From the NCBI GenBank assembly GCA_020160935.1, contig JAIUPL010000016.1, positions 1 to 64,000 of the forward strand: 64,000 nucleotides of DNA, in the 5' to 3' direction. The notes under the pieces were generated by a model. It had not been told where the DNA came from, made no database searches, and worked only from the letters and a program-made list of their open reading frames with translations. Positions 1-8,464 of this stretch are shown piece by piece. The translations under genes were made by a program, and so were the position numbers. The stretch comes from Bacteroidota bacterium. GTDB lineage: Bacteria > Bacteroidota > Bacteroidia > Chitinophagales > Saprospiraceae. The stretch's first letter is position 1. The number at the start of each line of letters is the position of its first letter.

Positions 1-1
1 A

Positions 2-412
2 CTCATCTGCTATGAGTGGTATGGCCGTATCAGTGATGCCCAAATTCTGTTGCTGGCTATTCGAATCGACCTGAAAACACAATTTGAACTCGGACAATTC
101 GAGTCGGACTACATGCTTCGAACCCTGGATGCTGCCGAAAAACGGATCACCCGGCTGCTCGACATCAATAAGCAACTGCGCTCCATGACGCTGCATTTCC
201 TGCGCCTGATCAAACAAATTGGCCATGCAAGGGTTAAAGGCCGATCCTTTTATACCCAGGAAGACTGGAAAAACAAACTGGCCGACTGGGAAAAGTGGAT
301 GCAGGAAAAACCGATTGCAGAAAAAACCTGGCTGAAAAGTGTGCTCGATAAAATGAAAGCAGCCGGGGAAATGATTCAGAAAACAAACGACGATCTATCC
401 CCCAAGACATGA
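2..412 (+). CDS. Hypothetical protein, 3' part only
   Basis: The reading frame is open to the left edge of the window, so the true start lies upstream and only the last ~136 residues are visible. The visible part is rich in charged and leucine residues and looks helical. I see no signal peptide, membrane segment or recognisable motif. Its stop overlaps the start of the next gene in an ATGA arrangement (409-412), which suggests translational coupling with the DUF2490 gene. The function is not recognised. Confidence 0.6.
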   Translation, partial: LICYEWYGRISDAQILLLAIRIDLKTQFELGQFESDYMLRTLDAAEKRITRLLDINKQLRSMTLHFLRLIKQIGHARVKGRSFYTQEDWKNKLADWEKWMQEKPIAEKTWLKSVLDKMKAAGEMIQKTNDDLSPKT

Positions 413-1095
413 CACAAAAACATATTACACTGATTATCAAACTCTTGTACTTATGCGTTTATACTTCATCTGCCCAAAACTTCGACCTTGGCAGTTGGAA
501 TATTTTGAACATAAAATATACGCTCGACAAGAAATGGAGTGTATTCGGCGAAGCACAATTGCGCTCTTTAAAGTTTTACGATGATTTCCACTACCATGAA
601 TACAAGGGAGGTTTTCATTACAAGGTGGATAAAAATTTGATGTTGTCGTTGGGCGCTGGCAGTTACCAGACGTACAAGGAAGGAGGCGACTTTGTATTGC
701 CCAAGAATAATGACGAGTTCCGGCTTTGGCCTCAGTTGCTCTTATCTCAAACAATTGGCAAGTTCAAAATAGAGCAACGTTACAGGACAGAGTTCCGGTT
801 TACCAGCAATGGTTATCGAAACAGGTTCCGGTACAGAATCGGCTTGTCGCTTCCGTGGGGGAAAGAAAAAAACGGGTACCAGCCATTTCAAATAACGGTC
901 AACAACGAAATCTTTTTCACCGACCGGGAGCCTTACTTCGAACGAAACCGGTGGTCGGCAGCATTCCATTACAAAACCTCTCAAACAACCACCTTACAAG
1001 CCGGCTACTTGCATCAATTCGACTATAGAATCAATGATGAAACAGGGCGTGACTTTCTGGTAGCAGGTTTTTACTTTGAGTTTTCGCGGCGCTGA
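409..1095 (+). CDS. DUF2490 family outer-membrane beta-barrel protein
   Basis: 228 residues. An N-terminal hydrophobic stretch ends near 'SSAQN' (about residue 23), a typical Bacteroidota signal peptide. The mature part alternates polar and aromatic residues in short beta-strands (for example 'GSWNILNIKYTLDKKWSVFG', then several 'RYR' and 'RFRY' strands) and ends with 'FYFEFSRR', an aromatic terminal strand as in outer-membrane barrels. This matches the DUF2490 family, whose substrate is unknown. It overlaps the upstream gene by four bases, so the two are probably co-transcribed. The 3' end faces the VWA gene on the other strand, only 15 bases away. Confidence 0.75.
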   Translation: MTQKHITLIIKLLYLCVYTSSAQNFDLGSWNILNIKYTLDKKWSVFGEAQLRSLKFYDDFHYHEYKGGFHYKVDKNLMLSLGAGSYQTYKEGGDFVLPKNNDEFRLWPQLLLSQTIGKFKIEQRYRTEFRFTSNGYRNRFRYRIGLSLPWGKEKNGYQPFQITVNNEIFFTDREPYFERNRWSAAFHYKTSQTTTLQAGYLHQFDYRINDETGRDFLVAGFYFEFSRR

Positions 1096-1110
1096 TGCCT
1101 CTCCTCTCCT

Positions 1111-3777
1111 CTACTTCTGCGCCTCTTTGATCATAAAAATCTCCGCATTTTCCGGGGTAATACTGATCAAATTGCCGTGGCCATTATCGGAAATGGCTTT
1201 CAGGTTCTGGCCAGGTTTGCTGCCGAATTTGAACACAGAAAGCGAAATACCTGCTTCTGCATGTTGGCGAATTTGCTCCAACATGGCTTCCGGCAAGGTA
1301 AAATCGCCATCAGTGGCCAAAACGATGCGGTTATTCCCATCCGTTTTGAAATTCTGCCGGGCCGTTTGAAAGGCCATTTTCAAACCTTCTTCAATATTGG
1401 TCGTGCCTTCCGGCTTCAGACCTTCGATGGTGGTCAGGATACGCTCTTTTTTCTTGCCGGAAGTGGGCTGGAGCAGCACCTTCCCTTTCCCGGAAAAACT
1501 CACCACCGCAATATCGTCTTGCTCACGCAGCAAGCGCACCAATTGCCCGATGGACGATTGCAACAGGTTCAGGCGGTTTTCGGCTTTCATGGAGCCCGAC
1601 ACATCCAAAAGAAAAACGAGGTTGTTGGCCGGAAAGCCCTCCAAAGAGTAGAATTTTTCACCCACTGTGGGCGGTTTTTCCAGGTAAATGGTATCACGGA
1701 TGTAGATGGTGTCGCGCAGGTTTCCAGCGGTTTGTAGATCGGGTTTTGGCGGCGGTGTTTCTTCCACAACAGGTTTGGAGGCCACCACGGGTGCTGTTTG
1801 AGGGCGCGTTGCAGGCGGCGGCTCGGGTAAAAACAAATCCATCTGGCGGGTATTTTTCAAAAAAGGCTGGCCCGACAACTCCACAAAACGGTTGTAATAC
1901 TCCACCGTTTCATTATACAGGTAAGTGAAATCGGTCGGTTTTTTGCGTTCGGGCGTTCGGGCATATTCAACCAGTCGCCGGGAGTAAATGCCGATGTCTT
2001 CATAGGGTGTGTACGGACACAGACCATTGTAACGCCCCAGTTTTTCGATGCCTTTCATATTCAAAAACTCGTCTTGAATGGCTTTTACCGCCGCATTTTC
2101 GACGGTTTCATGGGTCAAAATGATGGGTTGGATGTTTTGCACCCATTGCACCTGTGCCGACGAGCAAAGCGCTTTGTCGGCCTGTATCACCTGGGTAAGG
2201 GCTTCGTAACTGCGCTGCCAGGAGGCTGTATTGGCCGCAGTATTTTTGGGATAGGAAGTATAGATTTGAGCAATGTTGGCATAGAACTGCTCCTTTTTCA
2301 GGTCAAAAAGCCCGAACAAAGCCACATATCGATCGCGCGTGCGCTCAACAGGTGCAAAGCCTTCCTGTTTCCAGCGTTTTTCCTTTGAAAAATCCACCAA
2401 TTGCTGGCGCAGGCCATCCATTTCCACTGAAATATCCATCAGTTGGCGCGCCTGTAGCAATATGGGCTGCCGATACGCTTCGGGAATATGGCGCGCCTGC
2501 CGTTCCAGTTCTGTCAGCAGGCTCCAGGGCAGCGTATGTGTCTCGTAATTAAAATACAGGCCGCTCTTGTCAGGAAAAGGGCGATACTGGATGCCGTTGT
2601 TGTGCAGCACCATCAGCAGGTAATTGTTTTTGCGGGCGCATTCGTTGATAAATTGCACACAGGAATTCAGCGCGGCAGCCGTGTTCGCAGAGAGGGGTTT
2701 TGACTGCGGTGTAACGGCCAGGGCTGGCACGGCCGCCTCCTGAAAGGTTTTGACCGTTTTATCGGGAAGCAAGGCCTCGGTTTTATAGGAAAATACGGGT
2801 ACCATGCGTGCCAGATGCATCGCCACAAACCCATCCGACGCGGCTGCATCGGTGAACTGGTTGTAAAACGACACCATGCAGTCGTTGTAGAAGTGGAGGC
2901 ACTGGCGGTAGTAGTCGTTGGCATGTTTGTCCGTTTCCTGCGCCTGCACGTTGTAGTCATCGGCGTAGTCGCGCTGGCTTTCCAGAAAATCGCGGGCACA
3001 AGACAGGCAGGGTTGGTAATATGCGGAGGCAGGGTAATTGAGTTTGGGCGCGTGTAGGGCGATGTCCTCCAGTGCGTCCTCCATCCGGGTGATATGCGCC
3101 AGTACCTCTTGCTGCGGCCAGCCTGTGTGTATTGGCTCGTTGAAATTGTACTGCAAACTCGCCATCATATCGCGGTGCAGGGCCATCACACGGCGCAATT
3201 GGCCTTCCGCAATGGTATAAGAGCCATTATTGCTTTTTACCGTACCCGATTGTGCTACTTTGGCTTCATAAGCCTGTTTTTTTTGAGAAAAAGCGGCCAC
3301 GCGCGCAGGCATTTCCTGCATCAACGCCAGTGCACCTGCATAATGGTCGGTTTTATAGGTTTCCAGTTTAAAATAGGTGTCCAGGGCCTGGCATTGTTGC
3401 ACAATCGACTCCAAAGATGCCTGGAATGCCTCGGATACTGGCAGCAGTTGCTGTCCCGTGGCGCCACTTTTGGTTTGTGCCTGCGTGCGGTAGTATGGCT
3501 CGTCATTGTACGGGCAGCGGTAGTTAATCCAGTTGCTGCCCTTGCCTTGTGTGGCCTGCAGCACTTTTGGGTACACATCGCCGATGCTTTCCAGCATACT
3601 TTCCACTTGTTTGCTTTCCGCCTGGATGTAAACGATCTGGTTGTTCAGGGCCGCTCGGTTGTTCGCTTGAGCCTGGATGCTGGCAGTAGTCAGAGAAAGG
3701 AGCAACAGCAGAAAAAGGAGCCGTAGGGTTTGTACACGTGGGTATGGGCAGGATGAAAAGGCCAGAGATGTTTTCAT
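1111..3777 (-). CDS. Secreted von Willebrand factor A domain protein
   Basis: 888 residues from the ATG at 3777. A longer frame begins at 3855, but the 3777 start gives a proper signal peptide ('LLFLLLLLSLTTASIQAQ') and lies just downstream of a -7 promoter element. Residues ~40-650 are a long, mainly helical region with no family I recognise. A proline-rich linker (~650-690) precedes a C-terminal VWA domain (~710-880). The metal-site motif DVSGSM begins at D725, followed by 'GTTNIEEGL' and 'LATDGDF', so the MIDAS looks intact. It is probably periplasmic or surface-located and binds a protein partner through the metal site. The role is unknown. Confidence 0.8.
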   Translation of the reverse strand: MKTSLAFSSCPYPRVQTLRLLFLLLLLSLTTASIQAQANNRAALNNQIVYIQAESKQVESMLESIGDVYPKVLQATQGKGSNWINYRCPYNDEPYYRTQAQTKSGATGQQLLPVSEAFQASLESIVQQCQALDTYFKLETYKTDHYAGALALMQEMPARVAAFSQKKQAYEAKVAQSGTVKSNNGSYTIAEGQLRRVMALHRDMMASLQYNFNEPIHTGWPQQEVLAHITRMEDALEDIALHAPKLNYPASAYYQPCLSCARDFLESQRDYADDYNVQAQETDKHANDYYRQCLHFYNDCMVSFYNQFTDAAASDGFVAMHLARMVPVFSYKTEALLPDKTVKTFQEAAVPALAVTPQSKPLSANTAAALNSCVQFINECARKNNYLLMVLHNNGIQYRPFPDKSGLYFNYETHTLPWSLLTELERQARHIPEAYRQPILLQARQLMDISVEMDGLRQQLVDFSKEKRWKQEGFAPVERTRDRYVALFGLFDLKKEQFYANIAQIYTSYPKNTAANTASWQRSYEALTQVIQADKALCSSAQVQWVQNIQPIILTHETVENAAVKAIQDEFLNMKGIEKLGRYNGLCPYTPYEDIGIYSRRLVEYARTPERKKPTDFTYLYNETVEYYNRFVELSGQPFLKNTRQMDLFLPEPPPATRPQTAPVVASKPVVEETPPPKPDLQTAGNLRDTIYIRDTIYLEKPPTVGEKFYSLEGFPANNLVFLLDVSGSMKAENRLNLLQSSIGQLVRLLREQDDIAVVSFSGKGKVLLQPTSGKKKERILTTIEGLKPEGTTNIEEGLKMAFQTARQNFKTDGNNRIVLATDGDFTLPEAMLEQIRQHAEAGISLSVFKFGSKPGQNLKAISDNGHGNLISITPENAEIFMIKEAQK

Positions 3778-3782
3778 GAGAA

Positions 3783-3790
3783 CAAATGTA
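3783..3790 (-). promoter_or_regulatory. Bacteroidota -7 element for the VWA gene
   Basis: On the minus strand the sequence reads TACATTTG, an exact match to TAnnTTTG. It ends only five bases before the ATG at 3777, which predicts a very short or absent 5' leader. No clear -33 TTTG is visible at the usual distance. Confidence 0.55.
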
Positions 3791-3863
3791 CAGGTCAGGC
3801 TTCGAAAAACCACCCTGGCCGGAAATGTCCTATCCCTGTCCGGCCGCTGGCACAAAACCCCGA

Positions 3864-3871
3864 TAGTTTTG
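3864..3871 (+). promoter_or_regulatory. Bacteroidota -7 element for the M1-like gene
   Basis: TAGTTTTG matches TAnnTTTG and lies 26 bases before the preferred ATG at 3898. A good -33 element is not seen. Confidence 0.4.
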
Positions 3872-3897
3872 TGGGTTCATCCAACGTCCTGTTTACC

Positions 3898-6450
3898 ATG
3901 CCTGCAACATCTCGTTTTCTGTTATTCCTCTGCCTGGGTTTTGTATGGCGGATTTCCGCTCAAACGACATTTGATTCAGGCGTTCAAGTCGACATCCTGC
4001 ACACCAGCATTGCCTTGCAGTTCGACTGGAAAAACCAGCAAGCCAGTGGCAAAGCAGCCATCACCCTGCGCCTGAGCATGCCTGCCCACTCATTTTCACT
4101 TGCTGCCAGCGAACTGGATATAAAAGGTGTACAAACAGTTGACGGACAGGGCCTTACATACGACTACAAGCCACACAGCGCCCTAATCGGCATACAACTG
4201 GACCGTGAATACGCCGCAGCCGAAACCCTCTCGGTTGTTATTGCCTACAACACCCTGCACCACAACGGCTCGGACCCGAATGCACCGGGCGGCAGTTTCG
4301 GGAAAGGCCTGCGCTTTTTCTCCCCCACAGCCGTGAATCCGGTGAAGCGCAAACAGGTTTGGTCGCAAGGCGAATTGCAGAACAATTCCTACTGGTTTCC
4401 CTGCTCTCCTCACATCAGCGACCTGCACACTTCCGAGTTTGTCGCCACCGTGGATTCGGGCCTGACAGTTGTTTCCAATGGTAAACTGGTAGATGTGAGC
4501 GTCGCGGCCGGCGGTAAACGCACCTTTCATTACCGCTCCGATCAGCCCTATCCTATTTATCTAACGGCCTTTGCAGCAGGCGTTTACACTGATCTGGTAC
4601 AATATGTCGACGGCGTTCCGATGCACACATTCTGTTACCCGGATGAAAAAGAGGCGGCAGTTGCTACCACCGAGCGGCTGCCTGCCATGCTGCGTTTTCT
4701 CAGCGAAAAAACCGGTATAAAATATCCATTTCCCGCTTATTCGCAGGTAATGGTACAGGATTATCCATTTCCAAGCCTCAACAGCCCGCAGGCATTCAGC
4801 CTTATTTCCGACAACATGATCGACGATTACGGCACACATCGCGATTTTTTATACCTCTGGGATGGGGTGGAGTTCAATGCACTGGCGGGGCAGTGGTTTG
4901 GCCATGTGCTCCTGCCTAAAAACGTGGAAGACATCTGGATTGCCAAATCTTTCTGTCAGTATTTCGAAGGACTTTTTACCGCCGAACAAAACGGGCAGGA
5001 GGAATACCTGCTCTGGTACCTGCCCTGGGAAACTGGCAGCGTGTGGGGCGATTGGGTTGCCGGAAATCGCCACTCGATTGTGACGCGGGACTATGCCGAT
5101 GCGGAAATTTTTGCGGCAGATAGTTATGCCAAATACCGCGGCGCGCTGGTGCTGAGGATGTTGCGCAAGGAACTGGGCGACGAACATTTCTTTGCGGCCA
5201 TTCGGCATTTTCTGCAAACCCATGCTTTCCAGCCTGCCACCACGCTGGATTTTCAGGCATCCATCAAGGCCGTTTCCGGCACGGATTTGCAGTGGTTTTT
5301 TGACCAGTGGATATACAAGACCGGGCATCCGGTGTTTCAGATAAACGACGGCTATGATACCCAAAAACAAGAGTATCACTTAATAATCAGGCAAGTACAA
5401 CAACCCGACACGGCGTCTTCCTACCCCCGGACGCCGTTTTTCCAGGGCAGGATGGAAGTGGAAATAGACGAGCGCATCGAGGTGGTTCAATTAGCGCCGC
5501 AGGAAACAAATGAGTTTACTTTTTCATTTCCCAAACGCCCCAAACTGATAAACGCCGATGTTGAAAACATCTGGATTTGCGAGAAACAGGTACTAAAAAC
5601 ATGGCCGGAATGGCTGTATCAATTCGAGCACAGCCGCGACGCACAGGCAAGGAATGCAGCCATGCTGGAACTGGCCGCCGTAACGCAATCCGAAACCACC
5701 ACAAATTCCGACAAAAAGCAAATGTACGCAGCATTCAGGCGCGTCATTCAGGGCCCCTCCTACTGGCGCCTGCGTTTTAATGCGATCGGGCAACTTCGGA
5801 CCATCGAGCCGCCGCCATACAGCAAGGCGACTTTAAAAATGCTGCAATCGCTCATTCTTCAGGAAAAATCGTGGGTAAAAGCCGCCGCCATCACAAGCCT
5901 GGGCATGAGCAACAATCCGAAATTCGCCGATCTCTACATCTCATGCATTTCCGACTCCAGCGACCGCGTCGTGAATGCTGCTGCCCTTGCGCTTGGTAAA
6001 ACCAAAAGTCCGAAAGCATACAAGGCGTTGGTTCAACTCATTCAGCGCCCTTCCTGGAAAAACCAGAGCCTGATGCATGCCCTCGGCGGACTGGCCCAAT
6101 TGAACGACCCCAGGGCGGAGGCCATCGCAGTAGCGGCCATTGCCGACAACCGTTCGCCACGCTGGTTCCTGGGCAATGGCTGGGATTATCCGTTCGTCGC
6201 AGCACAAACACTGGCAGCGCTGGGCAAGCCGGAACGGGCATTTCCAATCGTGCGGGAACGCATCGAAATGGCTATGCAGGAAAACTGTTTAGATGATGTA
6301 TTTCACCAGGCATTGCTGATTGCCACACTGGCCGATCCCAGGGGGCAGGCGGTTTTTGATGCGTTGAAAATGAAGTATAAAGGCCAGGAAAATACCATGA
6401 ATGCGGTGAATATGCTGGAAGAGCAATTCAGGGCTACTTTGAGAAAGTAG
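3898..6450 (+). CDS. Catalytically dead M1 aminopeptidase homologue with HEAT-like C-terminus
   Basis: 850 residues from the ATG at 3898; an in-frame upstream start at 3871 would spoil the signal peptide ('FLLFLCLGFVWRISAQ'). The overall order is that of M1 aminopeptidases: an N-terminal beta domain (~20-220), a catalytic-like domain (~225-480) and helical HEAT-type repeats (~560-840). The key motifs are lost. The HExxH region reads 'FNALAGQWFG', with N327, A328 and G331 in place of H, E and H. The third zinc ligand motif 'NEGF' reads 'AKSF' (A349, K350). The GAMEN exopeptidase motif reads 'PSLNS'. The surrounding scaffold ('QWFG', 'DIWI', 'YFEGLF', 'QWIYKTGHPVF') is well kept, so this is a pseudoenzyme rather than decay. 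It is probably a periplasmic binding or chaperone-like protein. Confidence 0.8.
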   Translation: MPATSRFLLFLCLGFVWRISAQTTFDSGVQVDILHTSIALQFDWKNQQASGKAAITLRLSMPAHSFSLAASELDIKGVQTVDGQGLTYDYKPHSALIGIQLDREYAAAETLSVVIAYNTLHHNGSDPNAPGGSFGKGLRFFSPTAVNPVKRKQVWSQGELQNNSYWFPCSPHISDLHTSEFVATVDSGLTVVSNGKLVDVSVAAGGKRTFHYRSDQPYPIYLTAFAAGVYTDLVQYVDGVPMHTFCYPDEKEAAVATTERLPAMLRFLSEKTGIKYPFPAYSQVMVQDYPFPSLNSPQAFSLISDNMIDDYGTHRDFLYLWDGVEFNALAGQWFGHVLLPKNVEDIWIAKSFCQYFEGLFTAEQNGQEEYLLWYLPWETGSVWGDWVAGNRHSIVTRDYADAEIFAADSYAKYRGALVLRMLRKELGDEHFFAAIRHFLQTHAFQPATTLDFQASIKAVSGTDLQWFFDQWIYKTGHPVFQINDGYDTQKQEYHLIIRQVQQPDTASSYPRTPFFQGRMEVEIDERIEVVQLAPQETNEFTFSFPKRPKLINADVENIWICEKQVLKTWPEWLYQFEHSRDAQARNAAMLELAAVTQSETTTNSDKKQMYAAFRRVIQGPSYWRLRFNAIGQLRTIEPPPYSKATLKMLQSLILQEKSWVKAAAITSLGMSNNPKFADLYISCISDSSDRVVNAAALALGKTKSPKAYKALVQLIQRPSWKNQSLMHALGGLAQLNDPRAEAIAVAAIADNRSPRWFLGNGWDYPFVAAQTLAALGKPERAFPIVRERIEMAMQENCLDDVFHQALLIATLADPRGQAVFDALKMKYKGQENTMNAVNMLEEQFRATLRK

Positions 6451-6642
6451 TGTACGTATGATCGACAAGGCAGGCCGAAAACCTGTTTCCTTCACCATAG
6501 GCATTGATATTCAAGTGGTTGAACAAATTTACATACCTGCCAGAGTCACCAAAATCTCCTATTTTTGGGGTGATCAGAATCAGCGCGTTACCTGAGAAAG
6601 GCAGTTATCCAACTTCCGGGATTGCTGCATTTTTGTGGCATC

Positions 6643-8106
6643 ATGGATGCATCTCTCGACTACCTCCGCGTTTCCATGGAGCGCATTTATCGCAATATGA
6701 AGGCAGCAGAACGGCGCGCTGCCAAAAACATTGCCGACGTACATCCCCAACAAAAACGAAGCGCCGTCAACCTCATTCATTACCTCGCACTGCGGCGGGA
6801 AGACCTGCGCGCCTTGCAGGACGAACTGCACGATGCAGGACTGTCGTCGCTGGCAAGTGCAGAAAGCCATGCCCTGCGTCAGGTGCAAGCGGTTTTGCAG
6901 CGCCTGGGAAAACCTTTCCCTGCAAAACAACTGTCGGACTGCAATTTTGAAGTCGGGAAGAAATTGCTTCAACAGCGTGCCGACGCCCTCTTCGGTTCAA
7001 AAAAACTGGCTGATATTCCCAATCTCATGGTGACGTTCGACACCCGTTTGGCCGAAGACTATGGCGCTGTGAAGGCCATGCTAAAAGCCGGGATGGATAT
7101 TGCCCGCATCAATTGCGCACACGACGGGCCCGAGGTGTGGGGCAAAATGATCGCCCATATTCGAAAAGCCGCACAGGCCACCCGGCGCCCCTGCAAAATT
7201 TATTTCGACCTGGCAGGCCCCAAAATTCGCACAAAATTGCTCGGAAAAGGCAGGTACAAAGACCGCATGAAACTCAAAGAACAGGAAATTTTTTACCTCG
7301 CCGATTCGGGCGCCCCGTTCGATAAAAAGGAAAAAGTGGTGGGTTGTACGCTACCCGATGTGGTAAAAGACTTGCGCAGCGGGGACCGGGTACTCTTTGA
7401 TGACGGGCTGATCGAGGCCGTGGTGGAAACGCCGGGCACACAAATCGCTACCTTGCGAATTGTTCGCATTTCGGCCGCGCGGCCTTGCCTGAAGCCTGAA
7501 AAAGGCATCAATTTCCCGGATTCCGAACTCAGCGTTCGTTGCCTGACCGATTTTGACAAATCCGTGTTGCCTTTTGTTCAGCAACACGCTGATCTACTGG
7601 GGTTTTCATTTGTGCGTTCGGCAGCAGATGTGGCAGAATTGCAGGCGTTGTTGCGCCAAAAACCCGGAAAAAAACTGCCCATCATTGTCAAAATTGAAAC
7701 CATCGAAGCCGTTCAGAACCTCCCGGCCTTGTTGTTTCAGGGCATGGCCGAACCCGCTTTCGGCGTGATGATCGCGCGCGGCGACCTGGCCGTTGAAATT
7801 GGTTTCGAGCGATTGAGCGAAATCCAGGAAGAAATCCTGTGGCTATGCGAAGCCGCTCACGTCCCGGTTATCTGGGCTACACAGGTACTCGAAACGCTGA
7901 ACAAAAAAGGCATTGCTACACGCTCCGAAGTAACGGATGCTGCGCGTGCTGCCCAGGCAGAATGCGTCATGCTCAACAAAGGAAAATACCTGCTTACGGT
8001 GCTGTCCACACTTCGCGATATACTGCAACGCAGCGGTGGGCACCATGTAAAAAAACGGTATGTTTTTCGGCCCTTGAAAATTGCCGAACGTTTTTTAGGC
8101 AGGTAA
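6643..8106 (+). CDS. Pyruvate-kinase-like protein with N-terminal extension and no C-terminal domain
   Basis: 487 residues from the ATG at 6643; a TTG at 6622 is a weaker option. The first ~125 residues are a charged helical extension not found in standard pyruvate kinase. The kinase A/B domains follow: 'GMDIARINCAHD', 'FDLAGPKIR', the B-domain beta barrel, 'IIVKIETIEA' with the expected catalytic lysine, 'MIARGDLAVEIG' and 'VIWATQVLETL'. The protein stops after the barrel, so the usual ~110-residue regulatory C-terminal domain is absent. The reaction would be PEP + ADP to pyruvate + ATP if active. Allosteric control must differ from the usual enzyme. A divergent paralogue with another substrate is possible. 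Confidence 0.75.
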   Translation: MDASLDYLRVSMERIYRNMKAAERRAAKNIADVHPQQKRSAVNLIHYLALRREDLRALQDELHDAGLSSLASAESHALRQVQAVLQRLGKPFPAKQLSDCNFEVGKKLLQQRADALFGSKKLADIPNLMVTFDTRLAEDYGAVKAMLKAGMDIARINCAHDGPEVWGKMIAHIRKAAQATRRPCKIYFDLAGPKIRTKLLGKGRYKDRMKLKEQEIFYLADSGAPFDKKEKVVGCTLPDVVKDLRSGDRVLFDDGLIEAVVETPGTQIATLRIVRISAARPCLKPEKGINFPDSELSVRCLTDFDKSVLPFVQQHADLLGFSFVRSAADVAELQALLRQKPGKKLPIIVKIETIEAVQNLPALLFQGMAEPAFGVMIARGDLAVEIGFERLSEIQEEILWLCEAAHVPVIWATQVLETLNKKGIATRSEVTDAARAAQAECVMLNKGKYLLTVLSTLRDILQRSGGHHVKKRYVFRPLKIAERFLGR

Positions 8107-8213
8107 ATGCCTGGGTGAAACAGGTTAGCGCCTCGCTTAGAGCATGTTTGGGATTTTTTCAACACCCAAGCGCAACATACAGCACGATGTCTCAAATCCT
8201 GCAATACCAATAG

Positions 8214-8381
8214 GCTTTATATGCTTCAGCGTCGACTACGCCCAATCCAACAGAAGCAGCCTTTGCTGCAGACCCGGATAGGAATGATCTATTCAAACTC
8301 GATCTGTATTACGACCGCCTGGAACCAAAATCTTTAATTTTCACCCACATCAGAGGGGCAGACGGGTTCTTAACATTTTAA
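8214..8381 (+). pseudogene. Possible gene fragment in a 358-base gap
   Basis: The gap 8107-8464 holds no full gene. From 8214 (just after a TAG) to the TAA at 8379-8381 one frame gives a protein-like stretch that includes 'NDLFKLDLYYDRLEPKSLIF', with no start codon and no recognisable family. It may be the tail of a lost gene. Upstream, at about 8138-8170, is a single arm (GCATGTTTGGGATTTTTT) similar to one arm of the hairpin at 9965-10013, but without a partner arm. Confidence 0.25.
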
Positions 8382-8464
8382 CAATGTTCCATTTTATAAT
8401 TCTGAACAGGGCATTTGCGATATGATGGCTGTTTTGCGCCATATTTTCTAAAACACATACCGCA

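Noticed and set aside
8107-8464. tRNA or small RNA gene in the 358-base gap
   Set aside because: No cloverleaf arms, no T-loop pattern and no paired terminator were found.
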